From contig CAVUFC010000028.1 of assembly GCA_963740605.1 (NCBI GenBank), positions 1 to 64,000 of the forward strand: a stretch of 64,000 bases of DNA. The letters are read 5' to 3'. Origin of the DNA: DASSUW01 sp963740605. Lineage in GTDB: Bacteria > Actinomycetota > Thermoleophilia > Solirubrobacterales > Solirubrobacteraceae. The position numbers and the translations under genes are program-made. Numbering within the stretch: position 1 is the first letter of the stretch; every line of letters starts with the position of its first letter. Positions 1 to 7,655 of the stretch are shown here, piece by piece. The notes below the pieces were generated by a model that did not search any database, had not been told where the DNA came from, and saw only the letters and a program-made list of their open reading frames with translations.

Positions 1-239
1 GTGACGACGTGCGCGGCTTCGCCGGCCGCCCAGCCGCTCTCGATCAGTTCGCGCATCCGGCGCGCGCGCTGCTCGTCCTCGCGCCCGTAGATGCGGTAGC
101 CGGCGGGCGTGCGGGCCGGGCGCAGAACTCCGTAGCGACGCTCCCACGCACGCAACGTCTCCGGCGCGACCCCGACGCGCCGGGCCAGCTCGCCGACGCG
201 CACTCCAACAACTGGAGCGGGGTTCTTCACCCGCCGCAC
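1..239 (-). CDS. MerR-family transcriptional regulator, N-terminal part (cut by window edge)
   Basis: Reading the minus strand from a GTG at 239 gives a typical MerR helix-turn-helix: VRVGELARRVGVAPETLR, then AWERRYGVLRPARTPAGYR, then a helix with ARRMRELIESGWAAGEAA. The reading frame runs off the window at base 1, so only the DNA-binding half is visible and the effector domain is unknown. In-frame GTGs at 230 and 203 are alternative starts; 203 puts the start directly at the conserved VGELAR helix. The gene is divergent from an ECF sigma factor, and the AT-richer gap between them holds a palindrome, so one may regulate the other (inference). Confidence 0.75.
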   Translation of the reverse strand, partial: MRRVKNPAPVVGVRVGELARRVGVAPETLRAWERRYGVLRPARTPAGYRIYGREDEQRARRMRELIESGWAAGEAAHVV

Positions 240-315
240 TGTAAACGATTCCACAAAAGTTCTGCAAACTTTGCAACGACTCTGTACAGTGGGGACGCGC
301 CAAGACTCAGGTCCT
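240..315. promoter_or_regulatory. Divergent intergenic region with a 13-base palindrome and possible promoter
   Basis: This gap is clearly more AT-rich than its flanks. It holds a perfect palindrome at 263-275 (TGCAAA-C-TTTGCA) and a second one, CTGTACAG, at 282-289. For the sigma factor gene, CTGCAA (262-267), a 17-base spacer and TACAGT (285-290) form a weak sigma70-like promoter that would overlap the first palindrome, the layout of a repressor or MerR-type site. The palindromes are direct observation; promoter and operator roles are inferred. Confidence 0.4.
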
Positions 316-861
316 ATGCATCATCGGCCCCGCACAGACCTGCGCGATCCGGAGGGCTTCTCTGCCGCCTACCGGATGCTCGCGCCTACCGCTCACGCCG
401 CCGCGATGGCGGTGCTGCGGGATTCCGAGGCCGCCGACGACGTGGTGCAGGACGTCTTTTGCGCGCTGTGGACGCGGCCGGAGGTCTACTTGCCGGAGCG
501 CGGCTCGCTCACCACTTTCGTGCAGATCATGGCGCGGAGCCGCGCGCTGGACCGCCTCCGCTCCCGCGCCGCGCGCGCCGCGGCGCTCGACCGCGACGCC
601 CAGGAGGCCCGCTACCGGCCGGCCACCGCGGAGGCGTCGTCGGAGGAGGTCATCCGCCGCGACAGCGCCCAGGCGATCCTGCGCGACCTCGACGGCCTGC
701 CGGACGGCCAGCGCGCCGCCGTGCTCCTGCACCACATCGGCGGACTGAGTGACGGGGAGCTTGCGCGGGCGATGCACGTCCCGCTCGGCACCGCCAAGAG
801 CCGCATCCGGCTCGGCACGCGCCGCGCCCGCGCCGTCGTGCAGCAGCGCTTCGCCGCCTGA
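316..861 (+). CDS. ECF-family RNA polymerase sigma factor
   Basis: A 181-residue protein with both sigma70 domains used by ECF factors. Region 2 is seen around residues 40-85 (EAADDVVQDVFCALW, then TFVQIMARSRALDRLRSR). Region 4 is at the C-terminus (LDGLPDGQRAAVLLHHIGGL, then GELARAMHVPLGTAKSRIR), a normal -35-binding helix-turn-helix. I chose ATG 316 because the upstream in-frame extension lies in the intergenic promoter region. No anti-sigma factor gene is adjacent; the next gene is a lipoate-ligase-like enzyme 13 bases downstream. Control may instead come from the divergent MerR gene (inference). Target promoters cannot be read from the sequence. Confidence 0.85.
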   Translation: MHHRPRTDLRDPEGFSAAYRMLAPTAHAAAMAVLRDSEAADDVVQDVFCALWTRPEVYLPERGSLTTFVQIMARSRALDRLRSRAARAAALDRDAQEARYRPATAEASSEEVIRRDSAQAILRDLDGLPDGQRAAVLLHHIGGLSDGELARAMHVPLGTAKSRIRLGTRRARAVVQQRFAA

Positions 862-874
862 GCGCACCGTCATC

Positions 875-1618
875 ATGGCCCGGATGCTCGTCATGCGGGA
901 GACCGATCCGCGGCCGCCGGCGCTCGAGGTGGCGGTTTCGCACGCGCTGGTCGAGCGGGTCAGCGCAGGAGCGCTCGGACCCGTGCTGCGCATCTACCGC
1001 CCGGCGCCGACGCTGGCCTTCGGCCGCCTCGACGCGATCGCTCCAGGGTTCGCAGCGGCCGCGGCGGCGGCGCGCGCGCACGGGTTCGAGCCGGTCGTGC
1101 GTGCGCCGGGAGGCCACGCGGTCGCCTACCACGACCGCTGCCTGGTCGTCGATGAGCTGATCCCCTCCGAGGACCCCATCGCCGGTCTGCAGGATCGCTT
1201 CGCCCGCTCGGGCGAGTGGCTGGCCGAAGCGCTTCGCAGCATCGGAGTCGACGCCCGCGTCGGCCGTGTGGACGGCGAGTTCTGCCCCGGCGACTTCACC
1301 GTCTCCGCGCGCGGCCGCGTGAAGCTGGTCGGTACCGCGCAGCGCGTCGTGCGGCGCGCGTCGCTAGTCGCTGCTTCGATCGCGGTGGCGGACGGCGCGG
1401 CGCTCAGGGCGGTGTTGACCGACGTCTACGCGGCGCTCGAGCTCGACTGGGATCCCGCGACGGCGGGAGCGATCGAGGACGACGTGCCCGGCGTCACGCT
1501 CGACGCGCTCGAGCAGGCGATCCTCGAGACCGCACCGTACGCGCTCGACGGGGGCTCGCTGGACGGCGAGTCGCTCGCGCTCGCAGTCGAGCTCGAGCCC
1601 CGCCACGCGGTGGGCTAG
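875..1618 (+). CDS. Lipoate-protein ligase A-like protein (BPL/LplA catalytic domain)
   Basis: A 247-residue protein with the fold signature of the biotin/lipoate ligase family: a substrate loop APGGHAVAYHDRCLVVDEL near residue 75 and the conserved lysine segment VKLVGTAQRVVRRASLVAAS near residue 155, followed by an S/I-V strand. The family activates lipoate or octanoate with ATP and transfers it to lipoyl domains; other members carry different acyl groups, so the exact substrate is uncertain. The start is ATG 875; ATGs at 884 and 893 are also possible. It follows the ECF sigma gene by 13 bases and may be co-transcribed. Its stop codon overlaps that of the opposing azlD by 4 bases (CTAG). Confidence 0.75.
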   Translation: MARMLVMRETDPRPPALEVAVSHALVERVSAGALGPVLRIYRPAPTLAFGRLDAIAPGFAAAAAAARAHGFEPVVRAPGGHAVAYHDRCLVVDELIPSEDPIAGLQDRFARSGEWLAEALRSIGVDARVGRVDGEFCPGDFTVSARGRVKLVGTAQRVVRRASLVAASIAVADGAALRAVLTDVYAALELDWDPATAGAIEDDVPGVTLDALEQAILETAPYALDGGSLDGESLALAVELEPRHAVG

Positions 1619-1929
1619 GCAGCGCCGAGCGCGCGCGCCGCGGCGGCCACGCCGGCCGCAGCGGCAAGTACGACCAGCAGCGGCGCCCGCAGCGCGAGCG
1701 CGACCGCGGCGGCGACGACGCCGGCGATCCGCGCATCGATCACCACGGCCTGCCCGTCCGCGACCGTCTGCCCGACCACCAACGCGGCGAGCAGGCACGG
1801 GGCGAGCAGCGGCATCACGAGCGAGATCGCGCGCGGGAGCGGGCGTCCGGCGAACGCCACCGGCCCGGCGCCCTTGAGCGCGATCGTGGCCGCGCCGACC
1901 GCGAGGATGGCGATCCACACGGCGGTCAC
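1615..1929 (-). CDS. azlD: AzlD-family small subunit of branched-chain amino acid exporter
   Basis: A 104-residue, very hydrophobic protein with about four membrane segments (AVWIAILAVGAATIAL; ISLVMPLLAPCLLAALVVGQ; AGVVAAAVALALRAPLLVVL; AAAGVAAAARAL). Size and the PLLAPCLLAAL region match AzlD, the small partner of AzlC. Its GTG start overlaps the azlC stop by 4 bases (GTGA), the usual arrangement for this two-gene exporter of branched-chain or other amino acids. Together they form the inner-membrane complex. Confidence 0.8.
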   Translation of the reverse strand: MTAVWIAILAVGAATIALKGAGPVAFAGRPLPRAISLVMPLLAPCLLAALVVGQTVADGQAVVIDARIAGVVAAAVALALRAPLLVVLAAAAGVAAAARALGAA

Positions 1930-2657
1930 GAACGTGCCTCGGCGGGGACGAGCAGCGCGATGATCGCCCCGGCGGCCGCCGCCACGATCGGCAGGCCCGG
2001 CGGGAGCACCGGCGTCAGCGCGAGCGCGATCAGCGCGCCCGCGACCGCCGCGACACGGGCACGGCGCGAGTTGAGCTGGCCGACGACGAGCGCGAGGAAG
2101 AGCGCGGGAAACATCGCGTCGAGCCCGTAGTCGCCGGGGTCGCCGAGCGCGCCGCCGCCGACCACGCCCAACACCGTGCCCGTCGTCCACGACGCCATCA
2201 GCAGCAGCCCGGCGCCGACGAGCCGGTCGCGGTCCACGCGGCCGTCGCGCTGAGCGATCGCCCACGACTCGTCGACCGCGAGCTGCGCCTCGAACAGGCG
2301 CCGCAGCGGGCCGCCGCGCAGCGACGGCGCGACCGACATGCCGATCGCCAGGTAGCGCAGGTTCAGCATCACGGCCGCCGCGATCGCCGCGGCGATCGCG
2401 CCCCCGGACCCGAGCACCGATGCGACGGCGAACTGCGCGGAGCCGGCGAACGTGGTCAGTGACATCAGGATCGGCGGCACGACGCCCATTCCCGCGTCGC
2501 GGGCGAGGATTCCGAACGAGGCGCCGAAGGCGAGGACGGCGATCGCGAGCGGCGCGGTTGCACGCGCCCCGGCGACGACGTCCGCCAGCCCGTGAAGCGG
2601 AGCGGGTGGCACAGACGTCTCGGAATTCGGCTGGCGGATTGGGGAGTTGTCCGTCAT
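1926..2657 (-). CDS. azlC: AzlC-family branched-chain amino acid exporter, large subunit
   Basis: A 243-residue membrane protein. The N-terminal part (GARATAPLAIAVLAFGASFG, then a G-x-G-V-P-P-I-L-M-S-L-T-TFAGSAQFA stretch) is the AzlC signature, followed by NLRYLAIGMSVAP and FEAQLAVDESWAIAQ, both diagnostic. About six or seven membrane segments are visible. The start is ATG 2657, with a purine-rich GGAAGCGAG seven bases upstream. The gene is divergent from an XRE-cupin regulator and is coupled to azlD, the common layout for AzlBCD systems under a local regulator. The ribosome-binding region lies inside an inverted-repeat array. Confidence 0.88.
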   Translation of the reverse strand: MTDNSPIRQPNSETSVPPAPLHGLADVVAGARATAPLAIAVLAFGASFGILARDAGMGVVPPILMSLTTFAGSAQFAVASVLGSGGAIAAAIAAAVMLNLRYLAIGMSVAPSLRGGPLRRLFEAQLAVDESWAIAQRDGRVDRDRLVGAGLLLMASWTTGTVLGVVGGGALGDPGDYGLDAMFPALFLALVVGQLNSRRARVAAVAGALIALALTPVLPPGLPIVAAAAGAIIALLVPAEARS

Positions 2658-2659
2658 AA

Positions 2660-2698
2660 TGGAACTCGCTTCCATGATGATGGAGTATTCCACAGGAA
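2660..2698. promoter_or_regulatory. Inverted-repeat array between azlC and the XRE-cupin regulator (probable operator)
   Basis: Three overlapping palindromes of TGGAA/TTCCA half-sites are visible: TGGAA-N5-TTCCA at 2660-2674, TGGAGTATTCCA at 2681-2692, and TTCC-ACA-GGAA at 2688-2698. They cover the azlC ribosome-binding site and the likely regulator start, so a protein bound here could block both genes. The XRE-cupin protein is the obvious candidate (inference). Confidence 0.5.
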
Positions 2699-3276
2699 TG
2701 GACTCTCTGTCCAGTGAAATAGAATCGGTTGACACGTTCGTGCACGCGGTCGCCTCGAACGTGCGGGCGCTGCGGCTCGACGCGGGCCTGACGCTCAATG
2801 ACCTGGCGGCCGCTGCCGGCCTCGGCAAGTCGACGCTCGCGCAGCTCGAGTCCGGCAAGGCAAATCCCAGCGTGGAGACGCTGTGGGCGATCGCCGCGGC
2901 GCTCAAGGTGCCGTTCGCGCGGCTGGTCGAGGAGGAGCGGACGGCGCTGCGGGTCGTCCGCGCGCGCGACGTCCCTCCCATGCACTCGGCCGAGACGCCC
3001 GGCTGGGCGGGCAGGCTGCTGACCGCCTCACACGGCCGCGGGACATTCGACCTGTACTCGCTCGACCTCGACGAGGGCGCCGTCCGGCACGCCGACGCCC
3101 ATCACTCGGGCGTCGTGGAGCACCTGGTCGTGGTCGTCGGCCGCCTCAGAGTCGGGCCGGAGACGCGCACGGTCGAGCTCGAGGCCGGCGACCTCGTCAC
3201 GTTCGCCGCGGATGTCCCGCACGTCTACGAGGCGCTCGAGACGACACACTGCGTGCTGCTCATGGCGTACCCGTGA
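2698..3276 (+). CDS. XRE-family regulator with C-terminal cupin domain
   Basis: A 192-residue protein. Residues about 12-70 form an XRE helix-turn-helix (VRALRLDAGLTLNDLAAAAG, then LGKSTLAQLESGKANPSVET). Residues about 110-190 form a cupin barrel (HHSGVVEHLVVVVGRLRVG, then ELEAGDLVTFAADVPHVYEA). HTH-cupin proteins sense a small ligand and often control an adjacent transporter, here azlCD. I chose ATG 2698; in-frame ATGs at 2659 and 2674 lie within the inverted-repeat array and would add up to 13 residues. The 3' end overlaps menH by 17 bases on the opposite strand. Confidence 0.85.
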   Translation: MDSLSSEIESVDTFVHAVASNVRALRLDAGLTLNDLAAAAGLGKSTLAQLESGKANPSVETLWAIAAALKVPFARLVEEERTALRVVRARDVPPMHSAETPGWAGRLLTASHGRGTFDLYSLDLDEGAVRHADAHHSGVVEHLVVVVGRLRVGPETRTVELEAGDLVTFAADVPHVYEALETTHCVLLMAYP

Positions 3277-3979
3277 TCGCGGCGGCGACGAGCTCAGGCT
3301 GCTCGAGCTGCACCGCGTGACCGGCGCCGTCGACCACCACGACGTGGCAGTCGCCGATCGCGCCTGACATCCGCCCGGCGATCGCGCGGAACTTCGCGTC
3401 GCGCTCGCCGACGACCAGCGTGACCGGCATCGCGAGCTCGCCGAGCCGATCCCACAACGGCGGCATGACGCCGGTGCCGAGCCCGCGCAGCGCCGCCGCG
3501 AGACCGTGTGCCGTGTTGCGCAGCCGGTCGGCGTGGGCCGCGGCGACGACGCGCTCAGGCTGCCCGGCGAACAGGTCCTGGCTCCCCCACTCGCTCGCGA
3601 ACGCCTCAAGCCCGATCTCCTCGATCCGGTCGGCCAGCGCGTCGTCGGCGCGCCGGCGCTCCTCGCGCTCGGCGGCGTCGGCGATGCCGGGGCTCGCCCC
3701 CACGAGCACCAGCCGCTCGACGTGCTGCGGCAGCGTGAGCGCCGTGTAGAGCGCGATCCGGCCGCCCATCGAGTAGCCGACGAGCGTGAAGCGGTCGTCC
3801 GCCAGCGCGCGCACGTACGCGGCGCAGGCCGTGAACGAAGCGGGTCGCCGTTCGGCCGCCTGGCCGTGGCCCGGGAGGTCAGGAGCCAGCGCGCGATAGC
3901 GTCCGCCGAGCGCCGCGGTCGTCCGCCGCCAGCTTTGCCGGGTCTGCGTGAACCCGTGGAGTAAGACCGCTCTTTGCAC
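3260..3979 (-). CDS. menH: Alpha/beta hydrolase, probable MenH (SHCHC synthase)
   Basis: A 239-residue alpha/beta hydrolase. It has the oxyanion HGFTQTRQSW loop, LPGHG, the nucleophile elbow GYSMGGRIALYTAL and a late histidine in GAGHAVQLEQPE. These match MenH, which removes pyruvate from SEPHCHC to make SHCHC in menaquinone synthesis. The divergent menD supports this; many hydrolases share the fold, so the name rests on motif plus context. The start is GTG 3979, placing the first strand VQRAVLLHGF at the N-terminus. Confidence 0.8.
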   Translation of the reverse strand: MQRAVLLHGFTQTRQSWRRTTAALGGRYRALAPDLPGHGQAAERRPASFTACAAYVRALADDRFTLVGYSMGGRIALYTALTLPQHVERLVLVGASPGIADAAEREERRRADDALADRIEEIGLEAFASEWGSQDLFAGQPERVVAAAHADRLRNTAHGLAAALRGLGTGVMPPLWDRLGELAMPVTLVVGERDAKFRAIAGRMSGAIGDCHVVVVDGAGHAVQLEQPELVAAAITGTP

Positions 3980-4045
3980 GTGATTAGGCTTTCGCCTGCC
4001 AGACGAGCCGCTCCTTCGCCGCACTCGCCTTCGGCGACGTTACCT

Positions 4046-5764
4046 ATGACGCCAACCGACACATATCTGGGGCTCAGCGCGTTCGTCGACGAGCTCGTCC
4101 GCTGCGGGCTGCGCGAAGCCGTGACGTCCCCCGGCTCGCGCTCGACGCCGCTGGTGCTCTCGCTGGCCCGCGACAAGCGACTGCGCGCGAACTCGCACGT
4201 CGACGAGCGCAGCGCCGCCTTCTTCGCCCTCGGTGTCGGGAAGACGACCGGCACGCCCGCCGCGCTCGCGTGCACGTCCGGCACCGCCGCAGCCAACTAC
4301 CTGCCCGCGGTGATCGAGGCGCATGAGGCGCGCGTGCCGCTGCTCGTCCTCACCGCCGACCGCCCGCCCGAGCTGCGCGACCTCGGCGCCGGGCAGACGA
4401 TCGACCAGACCAAGCTCTACGGCACCGCGGCGAAGTGGTTCCTCGAGGTCGATGACCACGCCGCCACGCAGGAGCGGCTCCGGTGGCTGCGCCAGCTCGC
4501 GTGCCGCGCGTTCTGGACCACGGTCGCGGGCCGCCCCGGCCCCGTCCACCTGAACTTCTCGCTGCGCGAGCCGCTCGTGCTCGACGGGCCGCTGCCCGAG
4601 GACTCCAGTGCCCGCGCCGGCGGCCGCCCGTGGGTCACGCGCCCGCGCGCGCCCGGTCTGCCGCCGCCGACGCTGGTGGAGAGCCTGCGCACCGAGATCC
4701 AGACGCGCCCGCGCGCCGTGATCGTCGCCGGCCGCTCCGAGCGCGACCCGCAGCTCCCGGTCTCGGTGGCCGGCTTCGCCGATTGGGCCGGAATGCCCTT
4801 GCTCGCCGACCCGCTGTCGCGCGCGCGCCGCGGGCAGGCCGCGATCGCCCACTACGACGCGATCCTGCGCGACGACGAATGGCCCGCCGCGCACACGCCC
4901 GACCTCGTCCTGCGGATCGGCGACCTGCCGACCTCCAAGCCGCTGCGCCGCTGGCTGCACTCGCTCGGCGACACGCTCCAGCTCGCGTTCGACCCCGAGA
5001 ACGTCTGGCAGGACCCCGCCGGAGCCGTCGCGACGATCATCCCCGCCGACCCGCGCCTGACGCTCGACGCGATCGCGGCGAAATTCCGGATCCGGCCCGA
5101 GCGGACGTGGATCGACGACTGGCGCCGCGCCGACCGCGAAGCCTCCAGTGCGATCGCCCGCGCGCTTGTGCCCGCCGAGCTGAGCGAGCCGCGGGTCGCC
5201 GCCGAGCTCGGGTCGGCGCTCCCCGGCAACGCGACGGTCGTGGTCGCGTCGTCGATGCCCGTACGCGACGTCGAGACGTTCTTCCCCGCGCGCGAGCACC
5301 CGGCGCGCGTGCTCGCCAACCGCGGCGCGAACGGGATCGACGGGACCGTCTCGACCGCCTTCGGATGCGCCGCAGCCGCAGACGGCCCCGTGGTGCTCCT
5401 GATCGGCGACGTCGCCCTCATCCATGACATCGGTGGGCTGCTGGCGGCCGGACGTCTGGGCCTCAAGCTCACGATCGTGCTGCTGCACAACGACGGCGGC
5501 GGGATCTTCGACTTCCTGCCGGTGAGCGGCCAAGGCGAGGAGTACGTGCAGCACGTCGCCACGCCGCACGGGCTCGACTTCGCGCACGCGGCGGCGCTGT
5601 TCGGCCTCGGCTACGAGGTGGCGGCGAGCGTGGACGACTTCCGCGCAGCGGTCCGCCGCGCGCTGGACGCCGATCGCACCTGCATCGTCGCCGTCCGGAC
5701 AGACCGCGCCGCCAACGTCGCGTTGCACGGCGCGGTCTGGGACGAGGTCGCCCGCTCTATCTGA
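4046..5764 (+). CDS. menD: 2-succinyl-5-enolpyruvyl-6-hydroxy-3-cyclohexene-1-carboxylate synthase (MenD)
   Basis: A 572-residue thiamine-diphosphate enzyme joining 2-oxoglutarate to isochorismate in menaquinone synthesis. Diagnostic MenD stretches are visible: TSPGSRSTPLVLSLARD, ERSAAFFALG, LTADRPPELRDLGAGQTIDQ, and the ThDP site GDVALIHDIGG followed by LLHNDGGGIFDFLP. The length is normal. ATG 4046 is used because it starts the conserved TDTYLGLSAFVDELVRCG. It is divergent from menH with a 66-base gap; menF lies 3 kb away on the other strand. Confidence 0.95.
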   Translation: MTPTDTYLGLSAFVDELVRCGLREAVTSPGSRSTPLVLSLARDKRLRANSHVDERSAAFFALGVGKTTGTPAALACTSGTAAANYLPAVIEAHEARVPLLVLTADRPPELRDLGAGQTIDQTKLYGTAAKWFLEVDDHAATQERLRWLRQLACRAFWTTVAGRPGPVHLNFSLREPLVLDGPLPEDSSARAGGRPWVTRPRAPGLPPPTLVESLRTEIQTRPRAVIVAGRSERDPQLPVSVAGFADWAGMPLLADPLSRARRGQAAIAHYDAILRDDEWPAAHTPDLVLRIGDLPTSKPLRRWLHSLGDTLQLAFDPENVWQDPAGAVATIIPADPRLTLDAIAAKFRIRPERTWIDDWRRADREASSAIARALVPAELSEPRVAAELGSALPGNATVVVASSMPVRDVETFFPAREHPARVLANRGANGIDGTVSTAFGCAAAADGPVVLLIGDVALIHDIGGLLAAGRLGLKLTIVLLHNDGGGIFDFLPVSGQGEEYVQHVATPHGLDFAHAAALFGLGYEVAASVDDFRAAVRRALDADRTCIVAVRTDRAANVALHGAVWDEVARSI

Positions 5765-5970
5765 ACGCCGCGAGCGCCTCCCGGGCATCCGGCCGCACGA
5801 ACACCGGCGTCACGCCGAGTCCGCCGGAGTAGTCGTGCAGCACCTTCGGGCCGCGCACCGCCGAGCCGCGGTTGACGTCGACCCGGCGTGGTCGACGAGT
5901 ACATCAGCGGCATCAGCGACGCCGCCCGCGCCCACCGCACGAGCACCTCCTTGGTGTCGTCGCGAGCACG
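5757..5970 (-). pseudogene. Decayed fragment, possibly from a family-31 glycoside hydrolase
   Basis: The 305 bases between menD and the next gene hold no intact gene. On the minus strand, one frame reads TKEVLVRWARAASLMPLMYS, which resembles the ELxxRWxQxxxxxPxM block of GH31 alpha-glucosidases. A second frame then reads GPKVLHDYSGGLGVTPVFVR and a stop that overlaps the menD end by 8 bases; PVFVR is reminiscent of the GH31 C-terminal barrel. A frame change separates the two pieces and most of the gene is missing. Family assignment is tentative. Confidence 0.35.
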
Positions 5971-6069
5971 ACGTGCCCGGATCGCACGCTCAGCGACGGG
6001 TCCGGTCCGAAAGATCGGCCGCTCGGCGCTCGCGGTGATCTGTCCGGGACGCCGCCTAGCGTCTCGGAA

Positions 6070-6339
6070 GTGGATCAGGGCACGCTCATCGACGTCCAGC
6101 CCGAGCCGGACGAGCCGCCGTCACGACGGACGACATCGAAAGGCATCGCGCCGGGCGACATCGTCCTCGTGGACAAGAAGGGCCGCCGTTTCCACGCGCA
6201 GGTGACCGAGCTCGAACAGCTCGAGTCCGGGCGCTTCGAGCTCGTGGTCCGGCCGCTCGATTCGCGGATCTCGTGGCGTACCGCTTCGGTCCGCGAGGTC
6301 GTCGACGTGTGGCGCAAAGCGCGCCGCATGGCGGCCTGA
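6070..6339 (+). CDS. Small hypothetical protein upstream of egtB
   Basis: An 89-residue protein from GTG 6070, with a polar N-terminus and a compact beta-rich core: GIAPGDIVLVDKKGRRFHAQ, then ELVVRPLDSRISWRTASVRE, then a basic C-terminal helix. The GDIVLV...G pattern suggests a small SH3-like barrel (inference). It is 59 bases upstream of egtB on the same strand. I do not recognise a family with a known role. Confidence 0.55.
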   Translation: MDQGTLIDVQPEPDEPPSRRTTSKGIAPGDIVLVDKKGRRFHAQVTELEQLESGRFELVVRPLDSRISWRTASVREVVDVWRKARRMAA

Positions 6340-6398
6340 GGCGCCGTTCAGCAGGCCGTAAACCGGCCCGCGAACCGAGTTCTGTACCCTCGAAAAGG

Positions 6399-7655
6399 AT
6401 GGCTCCCCTGCCCCTCACGGACGCCCTGACCGAGGGGCGGGAGAGGACTTTGGCGCTCGTCGAGCCGCTGTCCGACGTCGACGTCGAGAGCCAGCACGTC
6501 GAGATCATGAGCCCGCTGGTGTGGGACCTCGCCCACATCGCGGCCTACGAGGAGCTGTGGCTCGTACACCGCGAGGCGGGCCTGCCGCTGTCGCGGCCCG
6601 AGGTCGCCGAGATGTACGACGCGTTCGAGACGCCGCGCGCCGTGCGCGGCGACCTGCCGCTGCTCGACCGCGAGCAGGCGGTCGCCTATCTGGACGACGT
6701 GCGCCGTCGCATCCCTGACCACGACGGCTTCATCCCCGAGCTGGTCCTGCGCCACGAGCATCAGCACGGCGAGACGATGCTGCAGACGATCGAGCTCGCC
6801 CGCCTGTCCCCCGCGCCCGCCGTGCCGCGCGTGGACCGGCCCGATGCTCCCGGCGGTCACAGCGGGCTCGAGAGCGTCCTGATCCCGGGCGGCCCATGCA
6901 CGATCGGCGCGCGCAACGGCATCTTCGCCTACGACAACGAGCTTCCCCGGCACCACACCGACGTGCGCTCGTTCCGGATCGGCCACACGCCGATCACGAA
7001 CGCCACGTACCTGACGTTCGTCGAGGGCGGCGGGTACCGGCGCCGCCCGTGGTGGCGGCGCGAGGCGTGGGCGTGGAAGGAGCAGTACGACATCACACAC
7101 CCCGAGGGATGGGCTCTCGGGCCTGACGGGGAATGGCGCCGCTGGACGCTGGACGGCTGGGCGCCGATCGACCCCGACGAGCCCGTGGTGCACATCTCCT
7201 GGTTCGAGGCCGACGCCATCGCACGATCTTTGGGGGCTCGGCTCCCCACCGAGGCGGAGTGGGAGAAGGCGGCGACCTGGGACCAGGAATCGGGCGCGGC
7301 TCGCCCCTATCCGTGGGGCGACGATCTGCCCGACAGCGCCCTCGCCAACCTCGACCACGGGCTGCTCGGCCCGGCGCCGGCGGGCGCGTACCCCGACGGT
7401 GCCTCTGCCTACGGCGTGCTCGGCATGCTCGGCGATGTGTGGGAGTGGACGGGGAGCGACTTCGGTGGCTACGACGGCTTCGTCGCCTATCCGTACCGTG
7501 AGTACTCCGAGGTGTTCTTCGGCAGCGAGTACAAGGTGCTGCGCGGCGGCTCGTGGGCCACGCGCAGCCGCGTGGCGACCCCGACGTTCCGCAACTGGGA
7601 CCTGCCGGCGCGGCGACAGATCTTCGCGGGAGTGAGGCTGGCATGGGACGTGTGA
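6399..7655 (+). CDS. egtB: Ergothioneine biosynthesis sulfoxide synthase EgtB
   Basis: A 418-residue non-haem iron enzyme that couples hercynine to a cysteine donor. The N-terminal DinB-like domain carries the three iron ligands: His46 in WDLAHIAAYEELW and His119/His123 in RHEHQHGETM. The C-terminal half is a formylglycine-generating-enzyme-like fold (LPTEAEWEKAATWD, GDVWEWTGSDFGGYDGF, KVLRGGSWATRSRVATPTFR). ATG 6399 follows an AAAAGG. It overlaps egtD, so the pair is one operon. No egtA or egtC is in this window, so whether gamma-glutamylcysteine or free cysteine is the donor cannot be told. Confidence 0.93.
   Translation: MAPLPLTDALTEGRERTLALVEPLSDVDVESQHVEIMSPLVWDLAHIAAYEELWLVHREAGLPLSRPEVAEMYDAFETPRAVRGDLPLLDREQAVAYLDDVRRRIPDHDGFIPELVLRHEHQHGETMLQTIELARLSPAPAVPRVDRPDAPGGHSGLESVLIPGGPCTIGARNGIFAYDNELPRHHTDVRSFRIGHTPITNATYLTFVEGGGYRRRPWWRREAWAWKEQYDITHPEGWALGPDGEWRRWTLDGWAPIDPDEPVVHISWFEADAIARSLGARLPTEAEWEKAATWDQESGAARPYPWGDDLPDSALANLDHGLLGPAPAGAYPDGASAYGVLGMLGDVWEWTGSDFGGYDGFVAYPYREYSEVFFGSEYKVLRGGSWATRSRVATPTFRNWDLPARRQIFAGVRLAWDV

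Noticed and set aside
4040..5788. Very long open frames opposite menD, dnaE, aceB and other genes.
   Set aside because: High GC content keeps antisense frames open. The peptides are rich in Arg, Ala, Gly and His and show no domain, while the opposite strand encodes well-known enzymes.
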